Of a stretch of 64,000 bases of DNA, positions 7,388 to 16,220 are shown in pieces; positions within the stretch are counted from its first letter, which is position 1; every line of letters begins with the position of its first letter. The stretch comes from CAYUMU01 sp964445985 (GTDB taxonomy: Bacteria > Planctomycetota > Planctomycetia > Pirellulales > S012-138), in assembly GCA_964445985.1 (NCBI GenBank), contig CAYUMU010000002.1:62001-126000 (forward strand). The letters run 5' to 3'. The notes beneath the pieces were generated by a model that saw only the letters and a list, made by a program, of their open reading frames with translations, made no database searches and had not been told where the DNA came from. Position numbers and translations under genes: made by a program.

Positions 7388-10110
7388 CGAAGTCGCTCCG
7401 CAAACGCGGCAATCGCGGAAACAAAAGCCTCGCGGCTGGAACTGGGATTGGGTCCGGCAAAGTACTCCATTCCCCATGCCCGGCCATAAGAACACCAGCC
7501 AGAAAGCCGACGTTCCGCCAGCACGATGGACGTCTCCGGCACGGCGGGGTCCGAACTCTTGAGATGCAGCAGGCCGCGTGAATCCAGGAATGCCTGGCTG
7601 CCGTCGTCCCAACTGGCCACGGCGATCGAGTAACCCCTCTTCGGCCCGCCCACCAGGGACTTGAAGGTCCGCCGCAATTTCAAGCTTGTGGCGCACTGTC
7701 TCAGTTTGACCAGGTCAGGCTCGCCAAGCTGGATTTCAAACAGCGTGGATTTGCGCGAGATGAGGGTTAACTGCCCCGCGTCGCCCACGCCGAGCCCCAG
7801 GAACCGGGTGCGGAGATTCTCGAACTGGCGCTGGCGGGGATGGCAAGCTTCCATGAACGCCCACCTTTGTTGATTGCACGGTTGCGTGTCCAGCGTGCGC
7901 ACATCAACGCACACTCCCGTCCGATTGGGAGAGTTTCCGGGGCTCTTCTTGGCAAGCAACACGTTCTGGCCGCTCCGCGAGATGCCGGCGACTTCCACAG
8001 GATCGCCCAGGCCATGTTCCACCCGGCGCAGATTCCCTGTTGCGGTGGCATAGAAGTCTCCTCGCATGGTAACACCGATCGGACCCTCCACGCCCTCGGC
8101 TTCGAACATCGCGCACAGCAGCGGGCAGCGAACCGCTTTGCGATCGAGCACGGGCTCCAGTCTGGCCTCGATGCCATCGAATGAGATCGCAAACCATCGA
8201 TCGCGTTCCCGAAACAACCGGCCATGCACCCACGCAAGTTCGAGGGGTTTGGCGAAGGTGCTGATGTGCTTCCCATCGGTCAGATTGTAAAGTTCGATCG
8301 CCTGCCCCGATGCGGCCATGGCGAACAGCACCCCGTGATGGGATACCCAAGCTTGCGTTTTTTGCAGAGGTTCGAGCGGGGTCTGGGCGCATTCCAGGCG
8401 ATCGAGCGAAATCTGCAACAGGGTAGCCTTGAACTCGCTGCCCACGACCGCGTGGACCAGCGATGCTGAGGATGGGGTCGAACTCCAGAGCAGTCGTCCG
8501 GGCGGCAGGTCGTCTGCGATTTGCCTTGCCCCACGTTGAGGATCATCCCAAAGCATCAGGCGGCGATCGCGAGTGATGGAGAGCACCGCCTGATCCGACA
8601 CCGGCCAGGTTTGAGTTGGTTCGACAGTGTGGGGGAGACGCAAGGGAAAAGGCGTCACGCTGAAGATGGCTGGCAGCCGCTGCGCCAATTCCGGGTCGAT
8701 CAGCGAAACCGCTGAGCCCCGGGGCGACGGAGCGAACAGCTCTTCCAAGTCCATGCGAGCTTCGCGGATCAGCTTGCTGCCGTGCAGGTTTTCTTCAAAT
8801 AGCCAGAATCCCCCCTGGCGATCCACGACCGCCAAATGCGCCGGCGCCTTCGTTTCGGCGAGCGCGGCGCGGAAGGTTCGATCGTTCCAGGCGTCGCGCG
8901 TGGTGATCAGGATGGAATCGGAGACGAGGTCTTGCCGCGCCACGGCCTTGGCAAAGTGGGGCAGTGCCTGCCCCAGGTGCAGGTTGGTTTCCAAGGCTTC
9001 CAGATGCGCCAGCAACCCCGCGCGCGTGGTCAGCTCCACCGGCGCAATCCCGTTGGCCGTGGCCCGAAACGCGGTGACTTCGGCGCCCTCTTCCGCGGTG
9101 GCCGCCAGGGCCAGGGCCACGGCCGTGGCATAAACCCGCGGCGCCCCCCAGGTGCGAATGCCCACATCCAGCAACAATGCCCGGCAGCGAGGCGGCGTGT
9201 GCGGCGGGGCTTCCCTCCGCAGATAAAGCGCCTCGTTGAGCGCGATCCTCACGGCCAGCGTCAGGTCGTCGTGGGCCAACTCGCTAATCAACAGCCGATC
9301 CAGCGAACCCCGGTTGGCCAGGTCCGAAACACCGCCCAACGGCATTTCCTCGCGATCGCTGATGGCCCGCGGCAAAGTCGCGGCGGCCATCAGCCGCTGA
9401 GCCAAAGCCGCCAGGCCGCGCAGTTCGCTGTCCTGTCGCAGTTCATCCAATAGGGTCCGCACCCGTCGAGACGGCGATAGTTCCAGATCGTCTGGCAAGA
9501 CCTCTTGGGCGGGCTGCACCAACGCATCCAGGCCGGTGCGGCGGCGCAAACGCAGGGCCTCGGCGCTAAGTTTCGGCAGCAACTCCCGCAGGCCGCGCAG
9601 CGCCGTCAGCAACTCGGTGGGACCAAAGTACCGCGATGTCTCTGCCTTCTCCCCGGCCCGATGGGCCAACAAGTCAACGACCGCTTCCGCCACGTCAGCA
9701 CGCCCCCGATCCTTCTCGCATTCAAACACATAGTTGGCCAGCTCGACCTTGGCGGCCACCGGTTGCTTCAAATCGGTGTCGAGCAGCGCCACGCGATTCA
9801 GCAGAGCGAGCGTCTCTCGCAAGATCACCGTGCTGTTGTTGCTCGAATGAAAGCAAGACAGCAACTCCGCCAGCGCACCCTCGGCCAGGTCTCCCGACCA
9901 GCCATCGCGGGTGGCCGCCATGAGCAGAACCACCGACGTGAGCGGGGGGAGACCGCGCGCCACCAGGCCGTCGAGCACCAGCCGGAGTTCCTCGCGGAAT
10001 ACAATCGTGCGACCGTCGATCCAAGCAATCGAGCCGTCGTCGTCCCATTTCCAGAACGAATGCATGGGGGCTTGTAGGTAGGCCTGCGCGCTGGTCAGCG
10101 TATCGCTCAT
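7384..10110 (-). CDS. bpX0/1-vWA-beta-propeller protein of MoxR ternary system
   Basis: The 908-residue product starts at the ATG at 10110, overlapping the preceding stop as ATGA. Residues ~1-130 form the bpX module (FWKWDDDGSIAWIDGRTIVF; RGLPPLTSVVLLMAATRDGW). Residues ~130-300 are helical. A vWA-like domain follows around 300-450: ALLLDVGIRTWGAPRVYATA, then VSDSILITTRDAWND. Its MIDAS motif reads D-V-G-I-R, not the canonical DxSxS, so metal binding is probably altered. From ~470 onward the sequence is strand-rich propeller (AVLSITRDRRLMLWDDPQRG, and later blades). It overlaps both neighbours by four bases, which suggests translational coupling and a stoichiometric complex with the MoxR ATPase. 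Confidence 0.8.
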   Translation of the reverse strand: MSDTLTSAQAYLQAPMHSFWKWDDDGSIAWIDGRTIVFREELRLVLDGLVARGLPPLTSVVLLMAATRDGWSGDLAEGALAELLSCFHSSNNSTVILRETLALLNRVALLDTDLKQPVAAKVELANYVFECEKDRGRADVAEAVVDLLAHRAGEKAETSRYFGPTELLTALRGLRELLPKLSAEALRLRRRTGLDALVQPAQEVLPDDLELSPSRRVRTLLDELRQDSELRGLAALAQRLMAAATLPRAISDREEMPLGGVSDLANRGSLDRLLISELAHDDLTLAVRIALNEALYLRREAPPHTPPRCRALLLDVGIRTWGAPRVYATAVALALAATAEEGAEVTAFRATANGIAPVELTTRAGLLAHLEALETNLHLGQALPHFAKAVARQDLVSDSILITTRDAWNDRTFRAALAETKAPAHLAVVDRQGGFWLFEENLHGSKLIREARMDLEELFAPSPRGSAVSLIDPELAQRLPAIFSVTPFPLRLPHTVEPTQTWPVSDQAVLSITRDRRLMLWDDPQRGARQIADDLPPGRLLWSSTPSSASLVHAVVGSEFKATLLQISLDRLECAQTPLEPLQKTQAWVSHHGVLFAMAASGQAIELYNLTDGKHISTFAKPLELAWVHGRLFRERDRWFAISFDGIEARLEPVLDRKAVRCPLLCAMFEAEGVEGPIGVTMRGDFYATATGNLRRVEHGLGDPVEVAGISRSGQNVLLAKKSPGNSPNRTGVCVDVRTLDTQPCNQQRWAFMEACHPRQRQFENLRTRFLGLGVGDAGQLTLISRKSTLFEIQLGEPDLVKLRQCATSLKLRRTFKSLVGGPKRGYSIAVASWDDGSQAFLDSRGLLHLKSSDPAVPETSIVLAERRLSGWCSYGRAWGMEYFAGPNPSSSREAFVSAIAAFAERLR

Positions 10111-10823
10111 GGGCTGCCCTCCGCGGTGCGCCGCACGGCCGACCGCGAAGCCCGCACGAAATCGGCGGCGGGAATCCGCTCCCAATTTTGATCGGCGTGC
10201 AGCAACGCGCAGTCCCCCTCCGCCAGCCCCAGCAGTTCGCGCACCACGTCAACGTCGATTGCCGGTTCCCAGCGCCAACCGGCCGCCGCCGCCACACCCT
10301 GGCGTTCCACGAACCGCGTGCCGGGAAGCGGCGGCGCCGGCGCTCCGCGCACCACCACGTCGCCACCGCGACTCACCGCAAAGGCCAACGGATTCAAACG
10401 CGCCTGGGCGGCCGTTTCGGCCCAATGCCGCCAGTCCGCCAGCGTGGTTAGCAACAAATTGGCTTCCACCACGCCCGGCGATCGCACCATTCGCAGCGCA
10501 ACCCGGCTGGAGATTTGCCCCGCCCAAGCGGCCGGCTCAAGCTCCACGCTCAGCCACGCGGCCAGGCTTTCCCACGGACCCTCAGGAAGATGGCCCAGGG
10601 GGACCTGGCTGCCCGAGGGCATCAGTTGGCCATCGCTCAGCACCGCAAACCGCTCAACGCCCGGCAGGCACTTGAGCGCTTGTTCGAGCGGTTCGTGCAG
10701 TTCCTCGCCGCGCAGCCACACCCGCGATTCATGCTCGCAAGCAGAGAGCCCCGACTCGCAGCGCAAGGCACCCAAGGCGGCCGCCTTGCGTTTGGGAATA
10801 TGAACGGCCCAGCCCCTTGTCAT
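10107..10823 (-). CDS. bpX2-like protein of MoxR ternary system
   Basis: This 238-residue soluble protein starts at the ATG at 10823-10821, which forms ATGA with the moxR stop, and ends in another ATGA with the next gene. Diagnostic stretches are VERFAVLSDGQLMPSGSQVP, LGHLPEGPWESLAAWLSVEL, EANLLLTTLADWRHWAETAA and the C-terminal WERIPAADFVRASRSAVRR. This matches my recollection of the bpX2 domain that sits between MoxR and vWA genes in these operons. There is no catalytic motif, so an adaptor or structural role in the complex is likely. The subfamily number should be confirmed with profile models. Confidence 0.72.
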   Translation of the reverse strand: MTRGWAVHIPKRKAAALGALRCESGLSACEHESRVWLRGEELHEPLEQALKCLPGVERFAVLSDGQLMPSGSQVPLGHLPEGPWESLAAWLSVELEPAAWAGQISSRVALRMVRSPGVVEANLLLTTLADWRHWAETAAQARLNPLAFAVSRGGDVVVRGAPAPPLPGTRFVERQGVAAAAGWRWEPAIDVDVVRELLGLAEGDCALLHADQNWERIPAADFVRASRSAVRRTAEGSP

Positions 10824-11986
10824 GCGGAGATCTCCTGCAATCGCTCCCAGACCGTGCGGGCTTTCGCTTCCAAAAACTCCCGCTGTTGCTCGCTTTCGAC
10901 CCACTGGCAACGCGAAGTGAGCAGTCCGAGTTGATCTTGCAAAAACACCCGTTCGGTGGGAGCGAGCTCCGACGACGTCAATCGCTCCGCAATTCGATCC
11001 AGATCGCGGGCCAGCCGCTGAGGATCGGGCGTCTCGCCGCCATGGGCCCGAGGATGCGTTACCCCCTCGGCCGGCTGGGGGTCCTCCTTGATTGCGTCTT
11101 GAACGATCGAAGCCAGCACGTCCTGCTGTTCTTCTCGGTCCCAAATATAGCGCAGCACCCACAGATCGCTCGTTCGCGCCTGCAACCGCCGGCAAAGCAG
11201 CGCGCTTGCCGCCAGCAACCGCTGCAGCTTGACGGCCCGCCGATCCGAAATGCCAATCCCGGCATGGCGCAGCCGGTGGATCAAGGCCAGATACCGCGGA
11301 CGCACCACGGACAGGTCGGCCCGAGAGATGAGCGATTGAAGCTGGCGAATGTCGTCGGTGGTCAGGGCCGCTGTGGTGTTCCGCCGCGCATGGTCGAGTT
11401 TCCAGCCGGCATCGAGAACTTCCGAAAGTTGCTCCGGCTCCACGTTGTCGCAGTGCACCCGCAGCAAGAACCGATCGAACAGCGCGCCCAGCGCGTCGTC
11501 CTCTGGCAAGCGGTTGCTGGCCCCCACCACCATCAACGTGGGCAACGGAATGGTTTCGCGGCCGCGGCGAAAAACACGCTCATTCAGCACCAGCAGCAGG
11601 CTGTTGAGAATGGCGCTGTTGGCGTTCAGTAATTCATCAAGAAAGACAAACGTCGCCTCGGGCAACATGCCTTCGGTGTTCGTGACCAGATCGCCTTCGC
11701 GAAGCCGGCGGATATCGAACGGCCCAAATAGTTCGTTGGGTTCGGTAAAGCGGGTCAGCAAATAGTCAAATGCCCGCCCTTCAATCCGGCGGGCCATGTC
11801 CTGCACCAGGGCGCTCTTGGCGGTGCCCGGCGGACCCAAAATGAACAAATTCTCGCGGGCCACCAGGCACACGCCCAGCAGGTCGATTACCTCGTCCTTG
11901 CCAACAAAAGCATCCTTCATCGGCGCGAGCAGTTCCTCGCTGATTTTACGGCCCAAATCCAGTTGTTGTTCCTGCAACTCGATCAT
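10820..11986 (-). CDS. MoxR-family AAA+ ATPase (RavA-like)
   Basis: The chosen start gives MIELQEQQLDLGRKISEELL; upstream in-frame extension is out of family. The 388-residue protein has Walker A GPPGTAKS (residues 51-58), Walker B FVFLDE (D117, E118), sensor 1 GASN (N158) and an arginine finger in FDR (R172), all intact. The C-terminal half is the helical lid plus an extension containing a QARTSDLWVLRYIWDREEQQ segment. MoxR ATPases act as chaperone-like remodelling motors with vWA partners. Here it is the ATPase of a four-gene overlapping set and probably powers remodelling by the bpX/vWA/propeller proteins encoded directly downstream. Confidence 0.9.
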   Translation of the reverse strand: MIELQEQQLDLGRKISEELLAPMKDAFVGKDEVIDLLGVCLVARENLFILGPPGTAKSALVQDMARRIEGRAFDYLLTRFTEPNELFGPFDIRRLREGDLVTNTEGMLPEATFVFLDELLNANSAILNSLLLVLNERVFRRGRETIPLPTLMVVGASNRLPEDDALGALFDRFLLRVHCDNVEPEQLSEVLDAGWKLDHARRNTTAALTTDDIRQLQSLISRADLSVVRPRYLALIHRLRHAGIGISDRRAVKLQRLLAASALLCRRLQARTSDLWVLRYIWDREEQQDVLASIVQDAIKEDPQPAEGVTHPRAHGGETPDPQRLARDLDRIAERLTSSELAPTERVFLQDQLGLLTSRCQWVESEQQREFLEAKARTVWERLQEISA

Positions 11987-12078
11987 GCACGATGCCCCGA
12001 GGGAGATAGTTTTGAGATCCCGCGTGCATTGCCTTTTCCCCTTGCACGAGCCAACTCGTGGCGGGCGGCAAGCACATT

Positions 12079-12798
12079 TCAAACGCTGCTTGCTGACGTT
12101 TCGGAACGCGGATCGCCGGACAACGCCTGGGCAATTTCGGGCGCCAATTCGCCGTGCATCCCCAGGGCTGTTTCCACGGCCGCGCGCACGCGGCAATCTT
12201 CCAATCGCGTCAGATCCTTGGTAGCAATGATCCGGTCTGCATACAGTGCAAGCAAGCTTGGATGATCGAATACCTCGGATACCTTCCCAATGCCCAACTT
12301 TGCCACTCCCACCGAGGAGAGCGGCCACTGGCGACACACGCTCCGCAAATGCTCGATCAACGGATCGCTCTCAGCCGCCGAGACCGCGTGCTGCATCAGG
12401 CTCGGCAAGAATCGAAAGACAATATCCACCGAATAGTGAGCGGCAGCCGTGGCCGGAAACGGCGGTGGCGCAGCCAGGCAGGCCGCGATGGCCTCTGCCC
12501 CCACATGGCGGAACACGGCGAATTGGCAACCGCGATAGAACTGCAGCCCTGCCCAACGTCCGGCCGGCGGCAAAAACTCGGGCGGCCGGCCAGGCATTTC
12601 CAGACGGTATCCCCGTTCAAACTCCGCCAGCACGCGATCCGCCTCGCTCAGCTCCGGCTCTTCTGGGGCTTGCCAATCCTCAGCCACCGTCACGCGGCCG
12701 TGATGCAGCAACTGGTTGAGAAACGTCAGGAATGTCATGGCCCAACCTAGCGCCGCGGCAAGTGTCAGTACGCTGCTGAGAAAGCTTTGACGATTCAT
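12079..12798 (-). CDS. Membrane-anchored unknown protein upstream of moxR
   Basis: The 239-residue product (ATG at 12798) begins MNRQSFLSSVLTLAAALGWA and continues hydrophobic to about residue 25, a signal anchor. The remainder is soluble, with an acidic stretch (EEPELSEADRVLAEFERGY), a central region GLQFYRGCQFAVFRHVG and a helical C-terminus (DLTRLEDCRVRAAVETALGM). I do not recognise the family. It lies on the same strand as the MoxR operon, 92 bases before the moxR start, so co-transcription is plausible and it may tether the complex to the membrane; this is inference. The divergent gene at 13,002 shares the ~200-base upstream region. Confidence 0.68.
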   Translation of the reverse strand: MNRQSFLSSVLTLAAALGWAMTFLTFLNQLLHHGRVTVAEDWQAPEEPELSEADRVLAEFERGYRLEMPGRPPEFLPPAGRWAGLQFYRGCQFAVFRHVGAEAIAACLAAPPPFPATAAAHYSVDIVFRFLPSLMQHAVSAAESDPLIEHLRSVCRQWPLSSVGVAKLGIGKVSEVFDHPSLLALYADRIIATKDLTRLEDCRVRAAVETALGMHGELAPEIAQALSGDPRSETSASSV

Positions 12799-12894
12799 AG
12801 CACCCAGTCTACCGATCCCGGTTTCCCGCCTCAAACAACGCCCGAATTTCCCTCATTCGTCCCTCGCCTGTTCGCTAGCGCCGTACAATTAAGA

Positions 12895-12925
12895 CTGACA
12901 ATTCCGCCAACCCAACGGGTACAAT
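12895..12925 (+). promoter_or_regulatory. Possible sigma-70-type promoter for the gene at 13,002
   Basis: CTGACA (12895-12900) and TACAAT (12920-12925) each match the consensus at five of six positions, but the spacer is 19 bases, longer than optimal. It would place the transcription start about 70 bases before the ATG at 13,002. This is a weak, sequence-only prediction. Confidence 0.3.
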
Positions 12926-13001
12926 CCACGGGTGGGGCAGGGCAACGAACGGCCACCGGTAGGTTGGTCCGCCCTGCTGTCTTTTCACGTGGGAAAAACC
13001 A

Positions 13002-14825
13002 ATGCGACCCGTTCACGTCTACTCTCTCGTCGTGCCGCTGTGTCTGTTAATTTCCCTGCCGCCCCAGGCAGTCGCCGAACCACTGGCGCCCGAAGTGCAA
13101 AGAGAACTTTTAGAAAAGGCGGCCCGCTGGCATGTCCCTCAACCGCACGCCGACTCAAAGATGCTCAAGATTTGGGTGTTTCAGTCTGGCACCAAGGATA
13201 AATTCGCTCTCGGATTTGTGGAGCCGGGCAAGCCGGATCAAGCGCTCGTCGGTTTCGATCACTGGGACACCACTCAGCGGGTCGAAATTAAACCGATTGC
13301 AGACCCCGCCCGGCTTTCCCTCGACGATGTCACGCCGACCAGCCCGTTCTCGGAAGTCCACGGCATCAACTTCGGGCTGATCACCGGCATTCAGTTGCTG
13401 CGGAGGGGAGAAAAGGAACTCGGTGGGAAGCTCATCAATCAGGCCCTCCAGGCAGACGCAGGCCACGCGCGTTCCCCGTTCTATTCGCCTGCGAATGAAG
13501 CCCCGGTCTTGATGCTCGCTCGGAGTTGTTTCGCCGCCGCGCTCAACGAGATCACTTCGAGCAAGCCCGATTTTCCCGAAATCAAGCAGCGCATCGAGCG
13601 TCTGGCGGCGGATCGGCCCGAGCTAAAGACCGAGGCTCTGCAAGCGGTGCTCGAAGCGCTGCAGGCCACCGTCGCCCATCAGCCCGCCCCGGCGGGGTCC
13701 ATCGAGCGGGTCATTGATGATTACCTGTTAAGTGGCGGCACGAATGGCGTCCAAAATTTCATTGGAGATGAAGCTTCAGCCGCGGATCGAGCGCTGATTC
13801 TCAAGGGGTTCGAGGCCGTTCCGGCCCTGCTCAAGCAACGCCACTCCCCGCGGTTGACCAATCACCTCATGCCGGGGTTCAACAATTTTGTGAGCCACCC
13901 CATGACGGCCGGCCAGGTGATCGACGCCTACTTGCAGCGATTAGCCAATAACGAGTTCGACTCGAACTGGCTGCGTCGGCAGGTGGGTGAGACGGCTGAA
14001 GATGAGATCGTCCTCCAGTGGTGGAAAGAAGCCTCGGCGATGGGGGAGCAAGCGTATGTGAAGCAGTACACGGTGACGGTTGATGAGGAGAAACACGCCT
14101 CGTTGAGCGATGAGCTCCTGCTGTTGGCCGAGGAGCGCTATCCTGCCCTTCTGCCCGAATTCTGCCGACGATTTCTCCCAACCCCAACTCCGAGCTGGCC
14201 CGCGTTCGAGGCGTTGATGCGCAGCGACACTTTCACTCGCGACCAGAAACGGCAGCTCCTCGAAGAAGCTATCGCCACCAACCATGATGCTCATCGCAAC
14301 TCAGCTCTTGATTTATTGCAGACGCTCGACCCGACTCTCGCCGACAAGCGGCTCCTCAAGCTGCTCAAGGAAGCCACTCCGGCACCGCAAGGCGACTATT
14401 GGACTGACCAGGACGCCAATCTTAGCCGCTATGTGTCGGATTCTAGCGACCTCGAAGTTTGGCGCGAGTTCCTCGCTTTGCTAGACCGCGCCGACCTCGG
14501 CATGCGCATGGAATTGATCGACAACCTCCATCCACCGCACGATGCCCCGCCCGAGATTCTTCGCTTGTACCATGGAATCTACGTCCGTTTCCGCGACGAT
14601 CAAACGGTTCGAGATGAATCCGCCAGCGACAAATTCTCCGGCCCAGGCGCCGGCTTTCCCCACACACGAATCGAAATGCGGAACTTCATCCACACCCACT
14701 GGGGCGACTGGCTCAAGCTCGAACGGAAATCTCCCAAAGAAGACGCCACGGCGGCCGAATGGAAAACCTACCGAACTGCCGTTAGCATGGCCATCCAGCA
14801 ACACCATGCCAACCCGACGCGTTAG
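13002..14825 (+). CDS. Exported hypothetical protein, 607 aa
   Basis: The start MRPVHVYSLVVPLCLLISLP...AVAEP gives a clear Sec signal peptide cleaved near residue 25. Mature features are a small N-terminal beta domain (KMLKIWVFQSGTKDKFALGF; VEIKPIADPARLSLDDVTPT), a helical repeat-like middle, and a C-terminal acidic/aromatic part (RNFIHTHWGDWLKLERKSPK). No catalytic motif is seen and I cannot assign a function; similar large exported proteins of unknown role occur as paralogues in planctomycetes. The last residues NPTR and the stop codon are encoded by a dispersed repeat (14,811-14,831), so the native C-terminus may have been changed by repeat insertion. The gene is divergent from the MoxR ternary operon. 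Confidence 0.8.
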   Translation: MRPVHVYSLVVPLCLLISLPPQAVAEPLAPEVQRELLEKAARWHVPQPHADSKMLKIWVFQSGTKDKFALGFVEPGKPDQALVGFDHWDTTQRVEIKPIADPARLSLDDVTPTSPFSEVHGINFGLITGIQLLRRGEKELGGKLINQALQADAGHARSPFYSPANEAPVLMLARSCFAAALNEITSSKPDFPEIKQRIERLAADRPELKTEALQAVLEALQATVAHQPAPAGSIERVIDDYLLSGGTNGVQNFIGDEASAADRALILKGFEAVPALLKQRHSPRLTNHLMPGFNNFVSHPMTAGQVIDAYLQRLANNEFDSNWLRRQVGETAEDEIVLQWWKEASAMGEQAYVKQYTVTVDEEKHASLSDELLLLAEERYPALLPEFCRRFLPTPTPSWPAFEALMRSDTFTRDQKRQLLEEAIATNHDAHRNSALDLLQTLDPTLADKRLLKLLKEATPAPQGDYWTDQDANLSRYVSDSSDLEVWREFLALLDRADLGMRMELIDNLHPPHDAPPEILRLYHGIYVRFRDDQTVRDESASDKFSGPGAGFPHTRIEMRNFIHTHWGDWLKLERKSPKEDATAAEWKTYRTAVSMAIQQHHANPTR

Positions 14826-14831
14826 CGAGGG
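14811..14831. repeat. Half-copy of dispersed repeat overlapping a gene end
   Basis: These 21 bases are identical to the left arm of the inverted repeat at 61,974-61,995 and, inverted, to its right arm. The gene's final four codons and TAG stop lie in it. No second arm follows here. Confidence 0.85.
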
Positions 14832-14979
14832 CCTCCCCAAACGGTCCTCACCAGTACGCCAACAGCCCGCAAAAAAGGCCCCGCACCTTACAGGCCGCAG
14901 GGTGTCCAGCTGGCGCATCTGCTACGCGGCAAGCATCATCAACCAGCACGAGAACGGCACTCACGCCCAGGCCTGGCTC

Positions 14980-16041
14980 ATGACTCCCCTTGCACCAGAA
15001 ACGCCCCACGCGCTGTTTCGCTTGTGGCCCGACTATCAGCCAACGCCCCTTCTGAGCTTGCCCCGGCTTGCTGCTCATTGCGCGGTAGCGAAAATCCTTC
15101 TCAAGGACGAAGGGAAACGGCCCTTGGGCAGTTTCAAAGCGCTGGGTGGCATGTACGCCGGACTTCGCGCGTTGGTCCGCGCCGCCGGCGCAGCCGATAT
15201 CCCCTCCCTGCTTGCCGCCAGGCCATTGCCCACCAAACTGCCGCCGCTGATCTGCGCCAGTGACGGCAACCACGGTCTGGCGGTGGCCGCCGCCGCGGAA
15301 ATGGCGGGCACGGCTGCACGGATCTATCTTCATCGCGGTGTTTCGCCGGCCAGGGCCAAGCGCATCTCCGACCGCGGCGCGCAGATTGTATGGACGGATG
15401 GAACCTACGACGATGCCGTCCACGCCGCGGCCCTGGCGGCCCGTGGCGGCGACGGCCTGTTGATCGCCGACACCACCCAGGATGAGTTCGACCCGGTCAT
15501 CGCCGATGTGCTGGCCGGTTATGGGCTGCTGGCCGCGGAACTCGTTGTGCAACTCCAGGCCATGCAAGATGAGCGACCAACCCATCTGTTCGTTCAGGCA
15601 GGCGTGGGAGGGCTCGCGGCGGCGATGGCCGCCGGTGTCCGCGAACAGATGTCGGCTACGCCCCACGTTGTCGTGGTCGAACCGGCCCTGGCCGCCTGCG
15701 TTGGCGCTGCCCTGCGGTTCGGCCTGGTCCAGCGAATATCGGGAGACCTGGAAACCGTGGCCAGCATGCTGTCGTGCGGCGAAGCCTCGGCCCCAGCCTT
15801 GACTATCTTGCTTCGGCATCAAGCCCAGGCCATACAGGTAGACGAGGCAGCGCTGCTGCGGGCCGCGGCACTGCTCGCCAATTACGATGGGCCAGCCACC
15901 ACACCCTCGGGCGCGGCGGGGCTCGCTGGGTTTTTATCCGCCCTGCCCGGCACGCCGCTGGCACAAGAACTCCAAGTCGATCACTCCAGCCGGATCTTGC
16001 TCATCGCCACCGAAGGTCCCCTTCCCGTAACGCCCGAATGA
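14980..16041 (+). CDS. PLP-dependent lyase, diaminopropionate ammonia-lyase-like
   Basis: The 353-residue protein belongs to the tryptophan-synthase-beta fold type II PLP enzymes. K53 in RPLGSFKALGG is the expected Schiff-base lysine; ASDGNHG is the substrate-carboxylate loop; GVGGLAAA is the phosphate-binding glycine loop. The N-terminal signature FRLWPDYQPTPLLSLPRL and the K-D-E-G-K-R-P stretch are closest to 2,3-diaminopropionate ammonia-lyase (dpaL-like) proteins, which release pyruvate and ammonia from diaminopropionate. Threonine dehydratase-like activity is an alternative. It is about 40 residues shorter than typical DpaL. The start is uncertain: the ATG lacks a good ribosome site, and a GTG about 80 bases upstream is possible. 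Confidence 0.75.
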   Translation: MTPLAPETPHALFRLWPDYQPTPLLSLPRLAAHCAVAKILLKDEGKRPLGSFKALGGMYAGLRALVRAAGAADIPSLLAARPLPTKLPPLICASDGNHGLAVAAAAEMAGTAARIYLHRGVSPARAKRISDRGAQIVWTDGTYDDAVHAAALAARGGDGLLIADTTQDEFDPVIADVLAGYGLLAAELVVQLQAMQDERPTHLFVQAGVGGLAAAMAAGVREQMSATPHVVVVEPALAACVGAALRFGLVQRISGDLETVASMLSCGEASAPALTILLRHQAQAIQVDEAALLRAAALLANYDGPATTPSGAAGLAGFLSALPGTPLAQELQVDHSSRILLIATEGPLPVTPE

Positions 16042-16220
16042 GGATCGCTCCGCTGCCAAATGTCGGTCGGGCGTGAAACCCTCCCAGGCTCCTCCACGCG
16101 CAACGGCCCCTCGGAAATCCAGTCCTGCCAGGCCAACGAATCTTTACACCTTGGCGTGCGTCGTTCATGCTTGAGCAGGCTGCGGGGGGCTCAATCCTCC
16201 TCCCCCGCCCGTCCCCGACC

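Noticed and set aside
6521..7489. 322-residue plus-strand frame within the bpX6 gene
   Set aside because: It is antisense to a gene with intact domain motifs and ATGA coupling; the product has no family features.
10824..11195. Extension of the bpX2-like frame into moxR
   Set aside because: The ATG at 10,823 overlaps the moxR stop as ATGA, as at the other joints; the extension is moxR shadow.
14542..14979. Upstream extension of the PLP lyase frame
   Set aside because: It overlaps the end of the 607-aa gene and reads as shadow; the lyase fold begins near 14,980.
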